In this document: positions 1 through 6,240 of the stretch, piece by piece | Layout: the number at the start of each line of letters is the position of its first letter | Position numbering within the stretch: the first letter of the stretch is position 1 | Source of the DNA: Candidatus Fermentibacteraceae bacterium | GTDB taxonomy: Bacteria; Fermentibacterota; Fermentibacteria; Fermentibacterales; JCC-6 | Direction of reading: 5' to 3' | Length of the DNA stretch: 6,730 bases | NCBI GenBank assembly: GCA_030596465.1 | Contig: JAUVJW010000113.1 | Span: 1-6,730 of the forward strand | Position numbers and translations under genes: made by a program | Notes under the pieces: model-generated | The model's input: the letters and a program-made list of their open reading frames with translations, nothing else | Told to the model about the DNA's origin: nothing | The model's database searches: none

Positions 1-30
1 CCTCTGATATACTTTTAACGCTCGTGTGTC

Positions 31-67
31 TGCTTCAATGGAGCCGGGATCTTTCGACCCCGGAAAC
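31..67 (-). repeat. CRISPR repeat, second copy
   Basis: This unit matches the repeat at 102-138 base for base, with the hairpin arms at 44-51 and 56-63 and the loop at 52-55. The absence of degeneracy fits a position near the leader, where repeats are newest. Confidence 0.93.
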
Positions 68-101
68 CTCTCCAGAACGATCTCCCCCATGTAAGGATCC
101 G

Positions 102-138
102 TGCTTCAATGGAGCCGGGATCTTTCGACCCCGGAAAC
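102..138 (-). repeat. CRISPR repeat, leader-proximal copy
   Basis: This copy is identical to the one at 31-67. Read on the minus strand it begins GTTTCCGGGG and ends ATTGAAGC. It forms a stem with arms CCGGGGTC and GATCCCGG (positions 134-127 and 122-115) closed by a GAAA tetraloop (126-123). The sixth pair is a G-U wobble in RNA of this sense but an A-C mismatch in the opposite sense, which supports minus-strand transcription. Cleavage at the 3' base of the hairpin by a Cas6-type nuclease would leave an 8-base 5' handle; this is inferred from other type I systems. Confidence 0.93.
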
Positions 139-239
139 AGCACCCTCTGGGGGCACTGCACGGGAATAAGATACGAGATTGTTTCGAGTGGTGCAAGTTT
201 ATGGGTATGCGTGAGGGATTGTGATGAGTGTTTTCGCGG

Positions 240-255
240 CTGCAATTGGTTGCAG
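240..255. repeat. inverted repeat in leader
   Basis: CTGCAA (240-245) and TTGCAG (250-255) are perfect inverted arms around a TTGG spacer. In a CRISPR leader this could be a protein-binding site or an RNA hairpin in the leader transcript. The arms are short, so only position gives it weight. Confidence 0.4.
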
Positions 256-393
256 GGTAATAAAAACGAGCGGTGGCCGGGAATTCCGGGGGCACAGAGC
301 CTCTCGAAAGAAATATGACTGCTGTTATTCTTGATTAATACAGGTTTTATGATTTCTGTCATTTATGTATCTTCCTGTGATGCTTGTGGTTAT

Positions 394-421
394 AATATAC
401 ATAAGGTTTGGGGTTTGTAAA
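394..421 (-). promoter_or_regulatory. candidate array promoter
   Basis: On the minus strand TTTACA (421-416) is followed 16 bases later by TATATT (399-394). Each matches a sigma-70 type -35 or -10 hexamer at four of six positions. Transcription would start near 385 and reach the first repeat after about 245 bases. The surrounding DNA is AT-rich, so chance matches are likely and the assignment is tentative. Confidence 0.35.
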
Positions 422-437
422 GTCAGTTCTCTTTTGT

Positions 438-728
438 TTAGAAAACCCTCGCGCTTCTTGATGTGGGGTTGTAGGTTCTGCCAATTGTTTCAATTGCCTT
501 TTTTGCGTTACCGTTTTCAGGACCAAGTCTGATTATCATTATCTGGTCTTCGTCGTGCTTGATAATGCCGTGGAGTTCACCCTTCATCTGGGCAAGTTCT
601 TTATCATTCAAGTGACAGAGAAAAACAGAGTATTGGAGGTGGTCTCCCCAGTTCTTCATTTTCTTAAAGACTTTCTGAACTCTTTTGTTGTCTGCGACAT
701 CGTAGGTTACGGTGTAAACAACTCTCAT
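438..728 (-). CDS. cas2: CRISPR-associated endonuclease/adaptation protein Cas2
   Basis: This 96-residue protein is of normal Cas2 length. It opens with the beta strand VVYTVTYDV, in which D10 is the conserved metal-binding aspartate of the ferredoxin-like fold. The segment WGDHLQYSVFLC (27-38) matches the second strand found in the family, usually written G.R.Q.SVF. A Cas2 dimer bridges two Cas1 dimers in the integrase complex that inserts prespacers at the leader-repeat junction; the structural role is what matters in other systems. The ATG start follows the cas1 stop by 2 bases, with GAGG at 737-734 placed 5 bases upstream, so translation is probably coupled. It is the last gene before the leader. 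No oddities were seen. Confidence 0.95.
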   Translation of the reverse strand: MRVVYTVTYDVADNKRVQKVFKKMKNWGDHLQYSVFLCHLNDKELAQMKGELHGIIKHDEDQIMIIRLGPENGNAKKAIETIGRTYNPTSRSARVF

Positions 729-730
729 TG

Positions 731-2353
731 CTACCTCGTTGTAAAGCAGGAGTATGTATCAAGTTCCCCTGCGATGTATCTTGACAACAGTCTCGCCTCC
801 ACCTCAAGTACTCTTCTGTAGCTGATACGGTAGTCGAAAACGGGATGTGTGATGAGCTGCTCCATACGCTTTTCGTAAGATTGAATTACAGCCTTTCTTG
901 CTTCCTGTTTCATTGTTACTGAATTGATTCCTTTTACAAAATCCTTTGGCTTAACCATGTTGTTATTTATTGCATAGATTACAGCACTATCAGCCAGAAT
1001 TGGTCTGAATGGTTCCATCAGGTCAAGAGCCAATGCAGGTCTGCCCGGTCTCTGCTGGTGGTAAAGGCCAAGGCATGGCTCAAATCCTGCTGCTGACAAG
1101 GCCACTGTACAATCTTTTACCAGCATTCCATACGCATATGAAAGCATTGCGTTTACCGGATCTTTCGGCGGTCTGCGATTGCGGCTCTGCAGATTGAATG
1201 TGTATGTGTTTTTTGTCTTCAGCATCTGGTTAAAATTCTGAAAGTAGAGTCTTGCCGCTGCTCCTTCCAGCCCGAGAAGAGTCTGAAAATTGTCAGCGTT
1301 CTTCACTCTGGCCGCGAGAACCGCAATGTCTTTTGAAATCTGATCTTCAAGATTCCTTGCGTTCCTCTTCAATACTGTTCGCTGGTTTTTGATTTTTGCT
1401 TCAACTATGGCTCTTGCAATCAGTAGTTTCTGTTCTTCATTGGCAGACATTCTGGCCTGATGAATTCTTACTCTTGCTGATTTTGTTGAGAGGGGCTGCG
1501 ATACACCAAGAAAGTAACCGCCTGATGTAAAATGAAGTACGGGAATATCATTATTCATGCAGGCATGCACTGCCTGAGTAGTAATTTGAATGTTACCCAT
1601 TATGCAAACCTGTGATGTCTCACGGAGAAGAATTTCCCCAAGGGACTTTTTACCGAGAAAGACTTTCAGACGGTTTTCAGTACGGCTTATGTGAGCTCCC
1701 TGATCCTGAACATAAAGAGGAATACCATCATCTCTTGCAGATATTATTCTGCGGTTTGATTTGCTGTTCTCCTTAATTGCCCAGTACTCGTCCGGCAGAC
1801 AAATATTGTTGAGGGAACACTTTTCACACTTCCTGCTGTCACGGAGGGGCTCAGGAGGCTTGGAGTTGCTGGCGGTTTCCCGTGCTTCCTGAATACACTT
1901 CCTGGTTATTCTGATGCGGCCCTCTGTGATTTCAACTACTGCTCTCTTCTTTGAACCGGCATAATAGAGAATACCTTCTTTTACCTGTTTTCCTGCACTT
2001 CTCAGCAGCATTGCATAGGCTGTCACCTGAACCATATGGTCAAACCAGGGACCTTTGTCGGGTAGAACTCCCCTCTTTATCTCAACTGGTTGAACCAGAC
2101 CATCTGTTGTTTCAATAAGGTCAATTTTACCGGTAATTCCTTCTTCTTCGCTGGAAAGCGCAACGGAGGTTTTCTTCTCCATTGTTTTTTCAAAGGAAGT
2201 CTTCTCTCCCTCCGTGTCCACATTCCTGTGTGCGAATGTACCCTCAACAGTGTACTTGTTGTGGGTAAATTCCCCGTCAACCCATTCAAGGTAGAAGAGT
2301 CTTTTGCAGTAAACATGCTGAAGAACCATTCTTACAGGCAAAAGTTGACTCAT
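731..2353 (-). CDS. cas4-cas1: Cas4-Cas1 fusion protein
   Basis: This 540-residue protein joins two adaptation enzymes. Residues 1 to about 190 are Cas4, a RecB-like nuclease that trims prespacers and checks the PAM. They contain C16 in YCKRLFYLEW, D78 in GKIDLIE, the PVEIKRG motif (E91, K93), QVTAYAML (Q109, Y113) and the trailing cysteines C176, C179 and C185. With C16 these give the four ligands expected for an iron-sulfur cluster. Residues from about 200 to 540 are Cas1, the integrase, with E363 in LEGAAARLYF, H432 in GLYHQQ and the pair D444/E447 in ALDLMEPFRP, so all catalytic positions are present. The fusion is typical of type I-G loci. The ATG shares one base with the upstream stop (TGATG) and has a strong AGGAGG 7 bases upstream. 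The TAG stop is 2 bases before cas2. Confidence 0.96.
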   Translation of the reverse strand: MSQLLPVRMVLQHVYCKRLFYLEWVDGEFTHNKYTVEGTFAHRNVDTEGEKTSFEKTMEKKTSVALSSEEEGITGKIDLIETTDGLVQPVEIKRGVLPDKGPWFDHMVQVTAYAMLLRSAGKQVKEGILYYAGSKKRAVVEITEGRIRITRKCIQEARETASNSKPPEPLRDSRKCEKCSLNNICLPDEYWAIKENSKSNRRIISARDDGIPLYVQDQGAHISRTENRLKVFLGKKSLGEILLRETSQVCIMGNIQITTQAVHACMNNDIPVLHFTSGGYFLGVSQPLSTKSARVRIHQARMSANEEQKLLIARAIVEAKIKNQRTVLKRNARNLEDQISKDIAVLAARVKNADNFQTLLGLEGAAARLYFQNFNQMLKTKNTYTFNLQSRNRRPPKDPVNAMLSYAYGMLVKDCTVALSAAGFEPCLGLYHQQRPGRPALALDLMEPFRPILADSAVIYAINNNMVKPKDFVKGINSVTMKQEARKAVIQSYEKRMEQLITHPVFDYRISYRRVLEVEARLLSRYIAGELDTYSCFTTR

Positions 2354-3606
2354 CAGTTTTCCTCCTCTGAGAGAAACAGTCCAATACCGAAATGACTCAA
2401 TGTACCGAGAGAAAACGGGCCTGGTTGCTGGTTTCTAAAATACAGCTTGTAGGCTGACTGGTTTGGGAGAGAAGTACCTTTTCTGGTCGTGATGAATTCG
2501 GAGATTCTTCTATTGGAGCATGTTCTGATTGATTCAATCTTCTCAGGCATCTGAATGTTATGGTTTTTCAGTTCCCTTCGAAGCTCATCTTTCATCCAGT
2601 CTTCCCAGCTACCGCGGCTCTTCCGGTGATGCCGGGCTGATACAAATGGAGTAGCACTGACCCATACTTTTGCTTCATTTAATGGCTCAACTGAAAGGGA
2701 TTTCAGTGAAATAGCAATGTCTGCTGGTAACTCTATAAGTCTTTTCATCGCTTCAACATCATGTTCAGTAAATTTTCTTCTAGCGGTGATTACCAATTCA
2801 TTTACTTTCCCATCGTTATTTGAACTGAACGGCAGAAAATAGGCGTGCTGGTGGTTCTTTGCTGGAGAACCATCATAGTTTTTCCCGCTGAACATTCTTG
2901 ATACCAAAGTAGGATCTCCGTTGTGCAGTTTTCTGCTGATGCCCATTAACTTTCTGCGAGTTTTCTCTGCAACCAAAAGAGTCTTCGAAATATCCGGCAA
3001 TATTTTTGATTCAAGCAAAAAATGGGCAGCAAAAGGAAGTTCCGGTGCCTGAAGAAACCCGTTTGCAAGACTGTATTGTACTTTCTTTACCGCTTGCAGT
3101 TCTTTTACTGGTGAAAGAATAGCTTCTACCCAGCCGATGTAGCTATTTTGCCTTTCAGCGAAAAATTCTTTTTTGGAGTAAAGAGTTTCAACAACTGTTG
3201 TATTTTTTGATTTACCAGAAGCGATTTTACAGTTTACTACCGTTGCCGTTTCTACCTCAGTATCAGCATCTACCCAGGAGGGTGAATCTCCAATGGTTTT
3301 AAGAACGCTTAACAATTGTCTTAAATCAAAGAGTTCTTCATATGTTGGAACAACATCAAATATCATAAAGGCCGGGGCTTCTACCCCAACCTTTATGTAT
3401 CCCGTTGTTTGCATCACTGAAGTCTGGGGAAGGGAGTAGCTGACCTTCGAGCAAAGAAGATCAATCACCGCCTCAAGTCGTCTCCCCTGCATTCTGGGAA
3501 ACTCTCTTAAGCAGGCCAATACCACACTTCTGGCAAAAAGAAATGGTGATGGAGGCCAGCTTTGCTTGAATCGTCCATCGGGAAACTGCAGTTTAATTAC
3601 AAGCAC
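2353..3606 (-). CDS. second, divergent Csb2-type (Cas5-Cas6 related) protein
   Basis: This 417-residue protein carries the landmarks of Csb2 (GSU0054 family) in order. These are an opening VIKLQFPDGRFK strand followed by WPPSP (17-21) and FLFARSVVLACL; a central GK.YDGSPAK followed by HQHAYFLPF with H252 and H254; WVSATPFVSARHH (315-327); and a glycine-rich end GPFSLGTLSHFGIGLF (396-411). The same landmarks occur in the 509-residue Csb2 encoded immediately upstream, but the two share little else. It is shorter, and the segment between GR and WPPSP is only three residues long (FKQ), where Csb2 proteins usually have more than ten. The start is GTG: the frame is closed by a TAA just two codons upstream, so no earlier start is possible, and no good Shine-Dalgarno site is visible. 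It could be an active Cas6-type processing enzyme, a Cas5-like cap, or a relic of a displaced effector module. The frame is intact to the stop, which overlaps cas4-cas1 by one base. Family membership is fairly sure; its specific role is unknown. Confidence 0.8.
   Translation of the reverse strand: MLVIKLQFPDGRFKQSWPPSPFLFARSVVLACLREFPRMQGRRLEAVIDLLCSKVSYSLPQTSVMQTTGYIKVGVEAPAFMIFDVVPTYEELFDLRQLLSVLKTIGDSPSWVDADTEVETATVVNCKIASGKSKNTTVVETLYSKKEFFAERQNSYIGWVEAILSPVKELQAVKKVQYSLANGFLQAPELPFAAHFLLESKILPDISKTLLVAEKTRRKLMGISRKLHNGDPTLVSRMFSGKNYDGSPAKNHQHAYFLPFSSNNDGKVNELVITARRKFTEHDVEAMKRLIELPADIAISLKSLSVEPLNEAKVWVSATPFVSARHHRKSRGSWEDWMKDELRRELKNHNIQMPEKIESIRTCSNRRISEFITTRKGTSLPNQSAYKLYFRNQQPGPFSLGTLSHFGIGLFLSEEEN
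2361..2366 (-). promoter_or_regulatory. strong Shine-Dalgarno site of cas4-cas1
   Basis: AGGAGG lies 7 bases before the ATG at 2353-2351, inside the last codons of the csb2-like gene. It fixes the start of cas4-cas1 and contrasts with the csb2-like gene just upstream, which has no comparable site. Confidence 0.8.
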
Positions 3607-3660
3607 AAATTACCATCAGCTGCTCGTTATTAGTGGACAACGAGAATACTCTCGGTCCTG
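3607..3660 (-). other. 54-base gap between the two csb2 genes with alternative hairpins
   Basis: This is the longest intergenic gap among the cas genes. It contains two small inverted repeats that share sequence and cannot form together: CGAGA (3641-3645) with TCTCG (3650-3654) around 4 bases, and CTCGTT (3623-3628) with AACGAG (3639-3644) around 10 bases. Neither is followed by a T-run on the minus strand, so this does not look like an intrinsic terminator. It may modulate expression of the downstream csb2-like gene or mark a junction between two operon fragments. Confidence 0.5.
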
Positions 3661-5190
3661 TCATGGCCGATCCAAAGCCGCGAAAACACCTAATCCACAA
3701 TGTCTGCCTGCTCCAATCAACAAGGGACCTGCAATGCTCAATTTGTCTTTGAACCGGATCTTGAGGTGTACTGCAGATAGGCTGAGTAAATGATCCGGTC
3801 GAATGTATCCAAATTGTTTCTTATTTCTGTTAAACTTATGAGAGGAAAGTGACTTTGGATACCAGGACATTTCGCGCCATTCGTAAGTACACGGTTGCTC
3901 AATCCCTGACTGCGTAAGTGCCTTTTGAATGAGCTTGACGGTTTTGGCTGAATTGCGGTCGGTATGGCCAGGCAGGATAACTGGAGTTACACTGGCCCAG
4001 ATATCAGTAGGTTGGGTATATCGATCCGAAACATTGTCCCGGCTCACTCGTACCAATGTCGGAGGGCTCATTTCGGCAAATTCGCTGCGCCCTCCATCTT
4101 CTTTGCACTCGGGTTTCAGTTGATGACCGCTGATCCGGCTTGCCAGATGTTTCAACATCTGTTCATCCCCTATTGGAGCAGTGATCATCATGCGCCGCAC
4201 ATAATGATCTGCATGGCGATGCCCAATCGAAGGTAATGGGACATAAGATAATTGTCGATGTTTACCGTGGCCAGATCTAACATGGCCCGCAACATAGGTA
4301 TCCAGCCATTCCTCAACATTTTTTATCCATGGCGGTGCAGAGGTCTTCATAACATCGAGCGCAACATGCCGCATCATCCCCGCAAGATGAATCAGCCGAC
4401 CCTGCGGATAGCTGAAAAATGTGTCATCGTCATTGCGAAGCTGAAAAATGATGTAAGGGAATCCCAGTGAATCGTCTGGACTACAGTAATGAGTGACTTT
4501 GAAACAAGATAGAGGTTCGACTGGACTGTAGTATGTATTCATTCTGTCCACCCGTTTCAGGAACGAGGTATGGCGATCTCGCAAGGCATCAAGCGTTCCC
4601 GGCAGCGGCGTACGAAGTGCGTTGATGCCTGAGTTACAGGGTTTCCACTGCACACCGGACAGTTTTGTTGTATGCTCTGGTGTCAATATTCTAGCATTGC
4701 TGACAACCGTGTCGATGCCCCAACCCACAGCGTGGATTCTCTCTACAGCTGAAACCAAACGGCCAAACATCTCCTTTTTACCAGATGAATATTCGGTCAA
4801 GTGCCAAAGATAGTGAACAGTGTCACCTTCGAGCATGTGAATAGGACAGATTATCTTCATTGTTCTGTGAGTGGCCGGATTATTATCCTTTTTTCCGAAA
4901 TATTCCCCTTTGCTCCAAGCTTTGGCAACGAGATCCATAGCGTTATTGGGAACAGAAAGCTGATATGGCATACCAGACTTAAATCGAGGTGCTAATATTT
5001 CAGGCGGGGCTTGTTTTTCGATCCAGTTCAATGCACTGCCCAAATCCCCCTCAATCTGATCGGCGTTGGCCGCTACCAGCGCTTGAAACAATCGAAGCGG
5101 CGAAGGTGGCCACTCCTGTTTACCTCCATCGCCTCGACCATGGTAGCGCCGATCTAGAAAGGTCACGGAGATGCTAAAATAGTCAAACAT
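3661..5190 (-). CDS. csb2: Csb2, Cas5-Cas6 fusion subunit of type I-G Cascade
   Basis: This 509-residue protein is a full-length member of the GSU0054 family. Its N-terminus, YFSISVTFLDRRYHGRGDGG followed by EWPPSPLRLFQALVAA (26-41), is the family signature and corresponds to the Cas5-like half. The later half contains SGHGKHRQLSYVPLP then GHRHAD (H311, H324, H326), WASVTPVILPGH (398-409) and the glycine-rich end GPLLIGAGRHCGLGVF (488-503), as expected of a Cas6-like RAMP domain. In type I-G this fused subunit is thought to cleave pre-crRNA at the repeat hairpin and remain on the crRNA 5' handle. Which histidine would be catalytic cannot be read from sequence alone. The ATG is preceded by AGGAGAGG (5204-5197), 6 bases upstream, and lies 15 bases after the csb1 stop. 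Sampled GC is near 50%, higher than in the csb2-like gene that follows. Confidence 0.93.
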   Translation of the reverse strand: MFDYFSISVTFLDRRYHGRGDGGKQEWPPSPLRLFQALVAANADQIEGDLGSALNWIEKQAPPEILAPRFKSGMPYQLSVPNNAMDLVAKAWSKGEYFGKKDNNPATHRTMKIICPIHMLEGDTVHYLWHLTEYSSGKKEMFGRLVSAVERIHAVGWGIDTVVSNARILTPEHTTKLSGVQWKPCNSGINALRTPLPGTLDALRDRHTSFLKRVDRMNTYYSPVEPLSCFKVTHYCSPDDSLGFPYIIFQLRNDDDTFFSYPQGRLIHLAGMMRHVALDVMKTSAPPWIKNVEEWLDTYVAGHVRSGHGKHRQLSYVPLPSIGHRHADHYVRRMMITAPIGDEQMLKHLASRISGHQLKPECKEDGGRSEFAEMSPPTLVRVSRDNVSDRYTQPTDIWASVTPVILPGHTDRNSAKTVKLIQKALTQSGIEQPCTYEWREMSWYPKSLSSHKFNRNKKQFGYIRPDHLLSLSAVHLKIRFKDKLSIAGPLLIGAGRHCGLGVFAALDRP

Positions 5191-5205
5191 GGCTTACCTC
5201 TCCTG

Positions 5206-6240
5206 CTATTTTTTTTGCCCTATATCAGCCTTGGCCTTCTTCGTATCAAACTCGACCGAACGATTTTCACCAACGCCGAATGCCTTCGCAGCAATTGTCC
5301 CGAATTTGATAGCACCTTCGTGAGTTGTTTCAACTTTCAATCGCCTCCCGTCTCGATATACCTTCTCAAACTCTGTCGGCTTTTCAGGATCAAGAACCAG
5401 GTTGCATCCCTGCCGAAGGTAGCTGGATGTATTGGCGGTTAAGGCGACCATCGCCAAGCCAAGAATGTAACGCCGAAGGGCAATAGTATTCTTATCATCC
5501 CCTGCTTTGATAAGTTGCAAAGCAGCAAGGCTCAATGTTGCATCTCGTCGGATGCCGCCCATGGCTATAACCCCGCCGAGAGAAGCAGAGGCGGGTGCAT
5601 GGACAAATCCCCGCTTTGAATAGACTTTTCTGGTTTTTTCGTCATTTGGCTCTTCAAGCAATCCATCAGCCACATAATCTGTTGCAGGAACGAACAGGGC
5701 AGACCGGGTAAGCTCTCGAACATCAAACGCCCGTATCGTCGATGAAATCAGCCGAGGAAGCTTGGCTTGGGTGTCGCGAGAATCCCAGACTCCGAAGACC
5801 AGTGATGTCGGTGCGATCTTTGCCAGCGGTTCGGCATCCCCCATCAGAATTTTCTTAAATGCGTCGTGCAATTCTTGCTGCAACCCTGATAATCGTGCCA
5901 ATGCATCTCCCGCGCGGTGGCCGATTTCAACGATGTTGAGCACTTTCTCTCCCGCCTTAATAACAATCTGCGGAATCAACTCCTTATATTCATCTTCCGC
6001 AAAAATCGGTTCGATGCGATTCGCTTGAGAACCAACACTGTCAATCAGGCAAATATTTTTGCCATCATCGAACCCATCAATATTATATCCACTTTTATCG
6101 CCTTTGCCACCGGCAAATGTCGGCGGGAAAAGAACACCATCGCGGCCCTCGACAGGCATCAGATGCTCACGGATAACCAAGGCGGCTGGACCTTTGTTAC
6201 CGCTCAGCCACTCGTCATACCTCATCAATTCTTCACTCAT
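5206..6240 (-). CDS. csb1: Csb1, Cas7-family backbone subunit of type I-G Cascade
   Basis: This 344-residue protein matches the GSU0053 family. Recognisable blocks are RYDEWL near the start, GVLFPPTFAGG (35-45), CLIDSVGSQANRIEPIF (64-80), FGVWDSRDTQAKLPRLISS (149-167) followed by IRAFDV, and AMVALTANTSSYLRQGCNL (263-281). Several copies would line the crRNA spacer in the interference complex. The ATG overlaps the csb3 stop by 4 bases (ATGA) and has AGGAG 7 bases upstream (6252-6248) within csb3, so the two genes are probably translationally coupled. The gene ends in a run of eight A residues directly before TAG. A slip there would add or remove only a few residues and cannot create a fusion to csb2, because the csb2 frame has stops just upstream of its ATG. 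Confidence 0.94.
   Translation of the reverse strand: MSEELMRYDEWLSGNKGPAALVIREHLMPVEGRDGVLFPPTFAGGKGDKSGYNIDGFDDGKNICLIDSVGSQANRIEPIFAEDEYKELIPQIVIKAGEKVLNIVEIGHRAGDALARLSGLQQELHDAFKKILMGDAEPLAKIAPTSLVFGVWDSRDTQAKLPRLISSTIRAFDVRELTRSALFVPATDYVADGLLEEPNDEKTRKVYSKRGFVHAPASASLGGVIAMGGIRRDATLSLAALQLIKAGDDKNTIALRRYILGLAMVALTANTSSYLRQGCNLVLDPEKPTEFEKVYRDGRRLKVETTHEGAIKFGTIAAKAFGVGENRSVEFDTKKAKADIGQKK

Larger units (their letters stand above)
1..138 (-). CRISPR. CRISPR array, leader-proximal end (two repeats, truncated by window edge)
   Basis: Two identical 37-base units occur with a 71-base period and are separated by a unique 34-base stretch (68-101), which is the spacer size expected for type I. 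A second spacer starts at position 30 and runs off the window. The array is read on the minus strand: the repeat then ends in ATTGAAGC, close to the conserved type I 5'-handle ATTGAAAC/G, and all cas genes share that strand. The repeat at 102-138 is therefore the leader-adjacent one and spacer 1 (68-101) the most recently acquired. The repeat may be 36 rather than 37 bases: the T at 31 and 102 is shared by both copies, but two copies cannot decide whether it belongs to the repeat. The number of further repeats beyond position 1 is unknown. Confidence 0.95.
139..437 (-). promoter_or_regulatory. CRISPR leader (non-coding stretch between cas2 and array)
   Basis: About 300 bases lie between the cas2 stop and the first repeat with no credible gene. 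Open frames here run straight through the CRISPR repeats and resemble nothing. By position this is the leader, carrying the array promoter and the sequences that direct Cas1-Cas2 to the first repeat. The half next to cas2 is AT-rich and holds a promoter-like element (394-421). The half next to the repeat is GC-richer and holds a 6-base inverted repeat (240-255), a CCGG/CCGG mini-hairpin (277-289) and two copies of GGGGGCAC (149-156 and 288-295). I saw no convincing IHF consensus and no terminator hairpin with a T-run after cas2, so read-through from the cas operon into the array is possible. Confidence 0.75.

Noticed and set aside
323..345. IHF-like site in the leader
   Set aside because: On the minus strand AATCAA is present, but the required downstream TTR is AAC, so the consensus fails.
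15..362. 115-residue open frame across array and leader on the minus strand, and overlapping frames on both strands at 24-318
   Set aside because: These frames run through the CRISPR repeats and spacers and repeat the translated repeat sequence. They have no ribosome site or family resemblance.
391..396. Perfect TATAAT on the plus strand downstream of cas2
   Set aside because: The upstream -35 position reads tatctt, a poor match, and a plus-strand transcript would run antisense into cas2. The AT-rich stretch explains it.
408..437. Rho-independent terminator after cas2
   Set aside because: No GC-rich stem followed by a T-run is present. The best pairing is a 4-base TTCT/AGAA arm.
3929..4470. 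Plus-strand open frames inside csb2
   Set aside because: They are antisense shadows of the intact csb2 frame with no recognisable domains or ribosome sites.
5208..5216. Run of eight A residues at the csb1 3' end as a programmed frameshift to csb2
   Set aside because: The csb2 frame has TAG and TAA between this run and its ATG, so neither slip direction gives a fusion. csb2 also has its own ribosome site.
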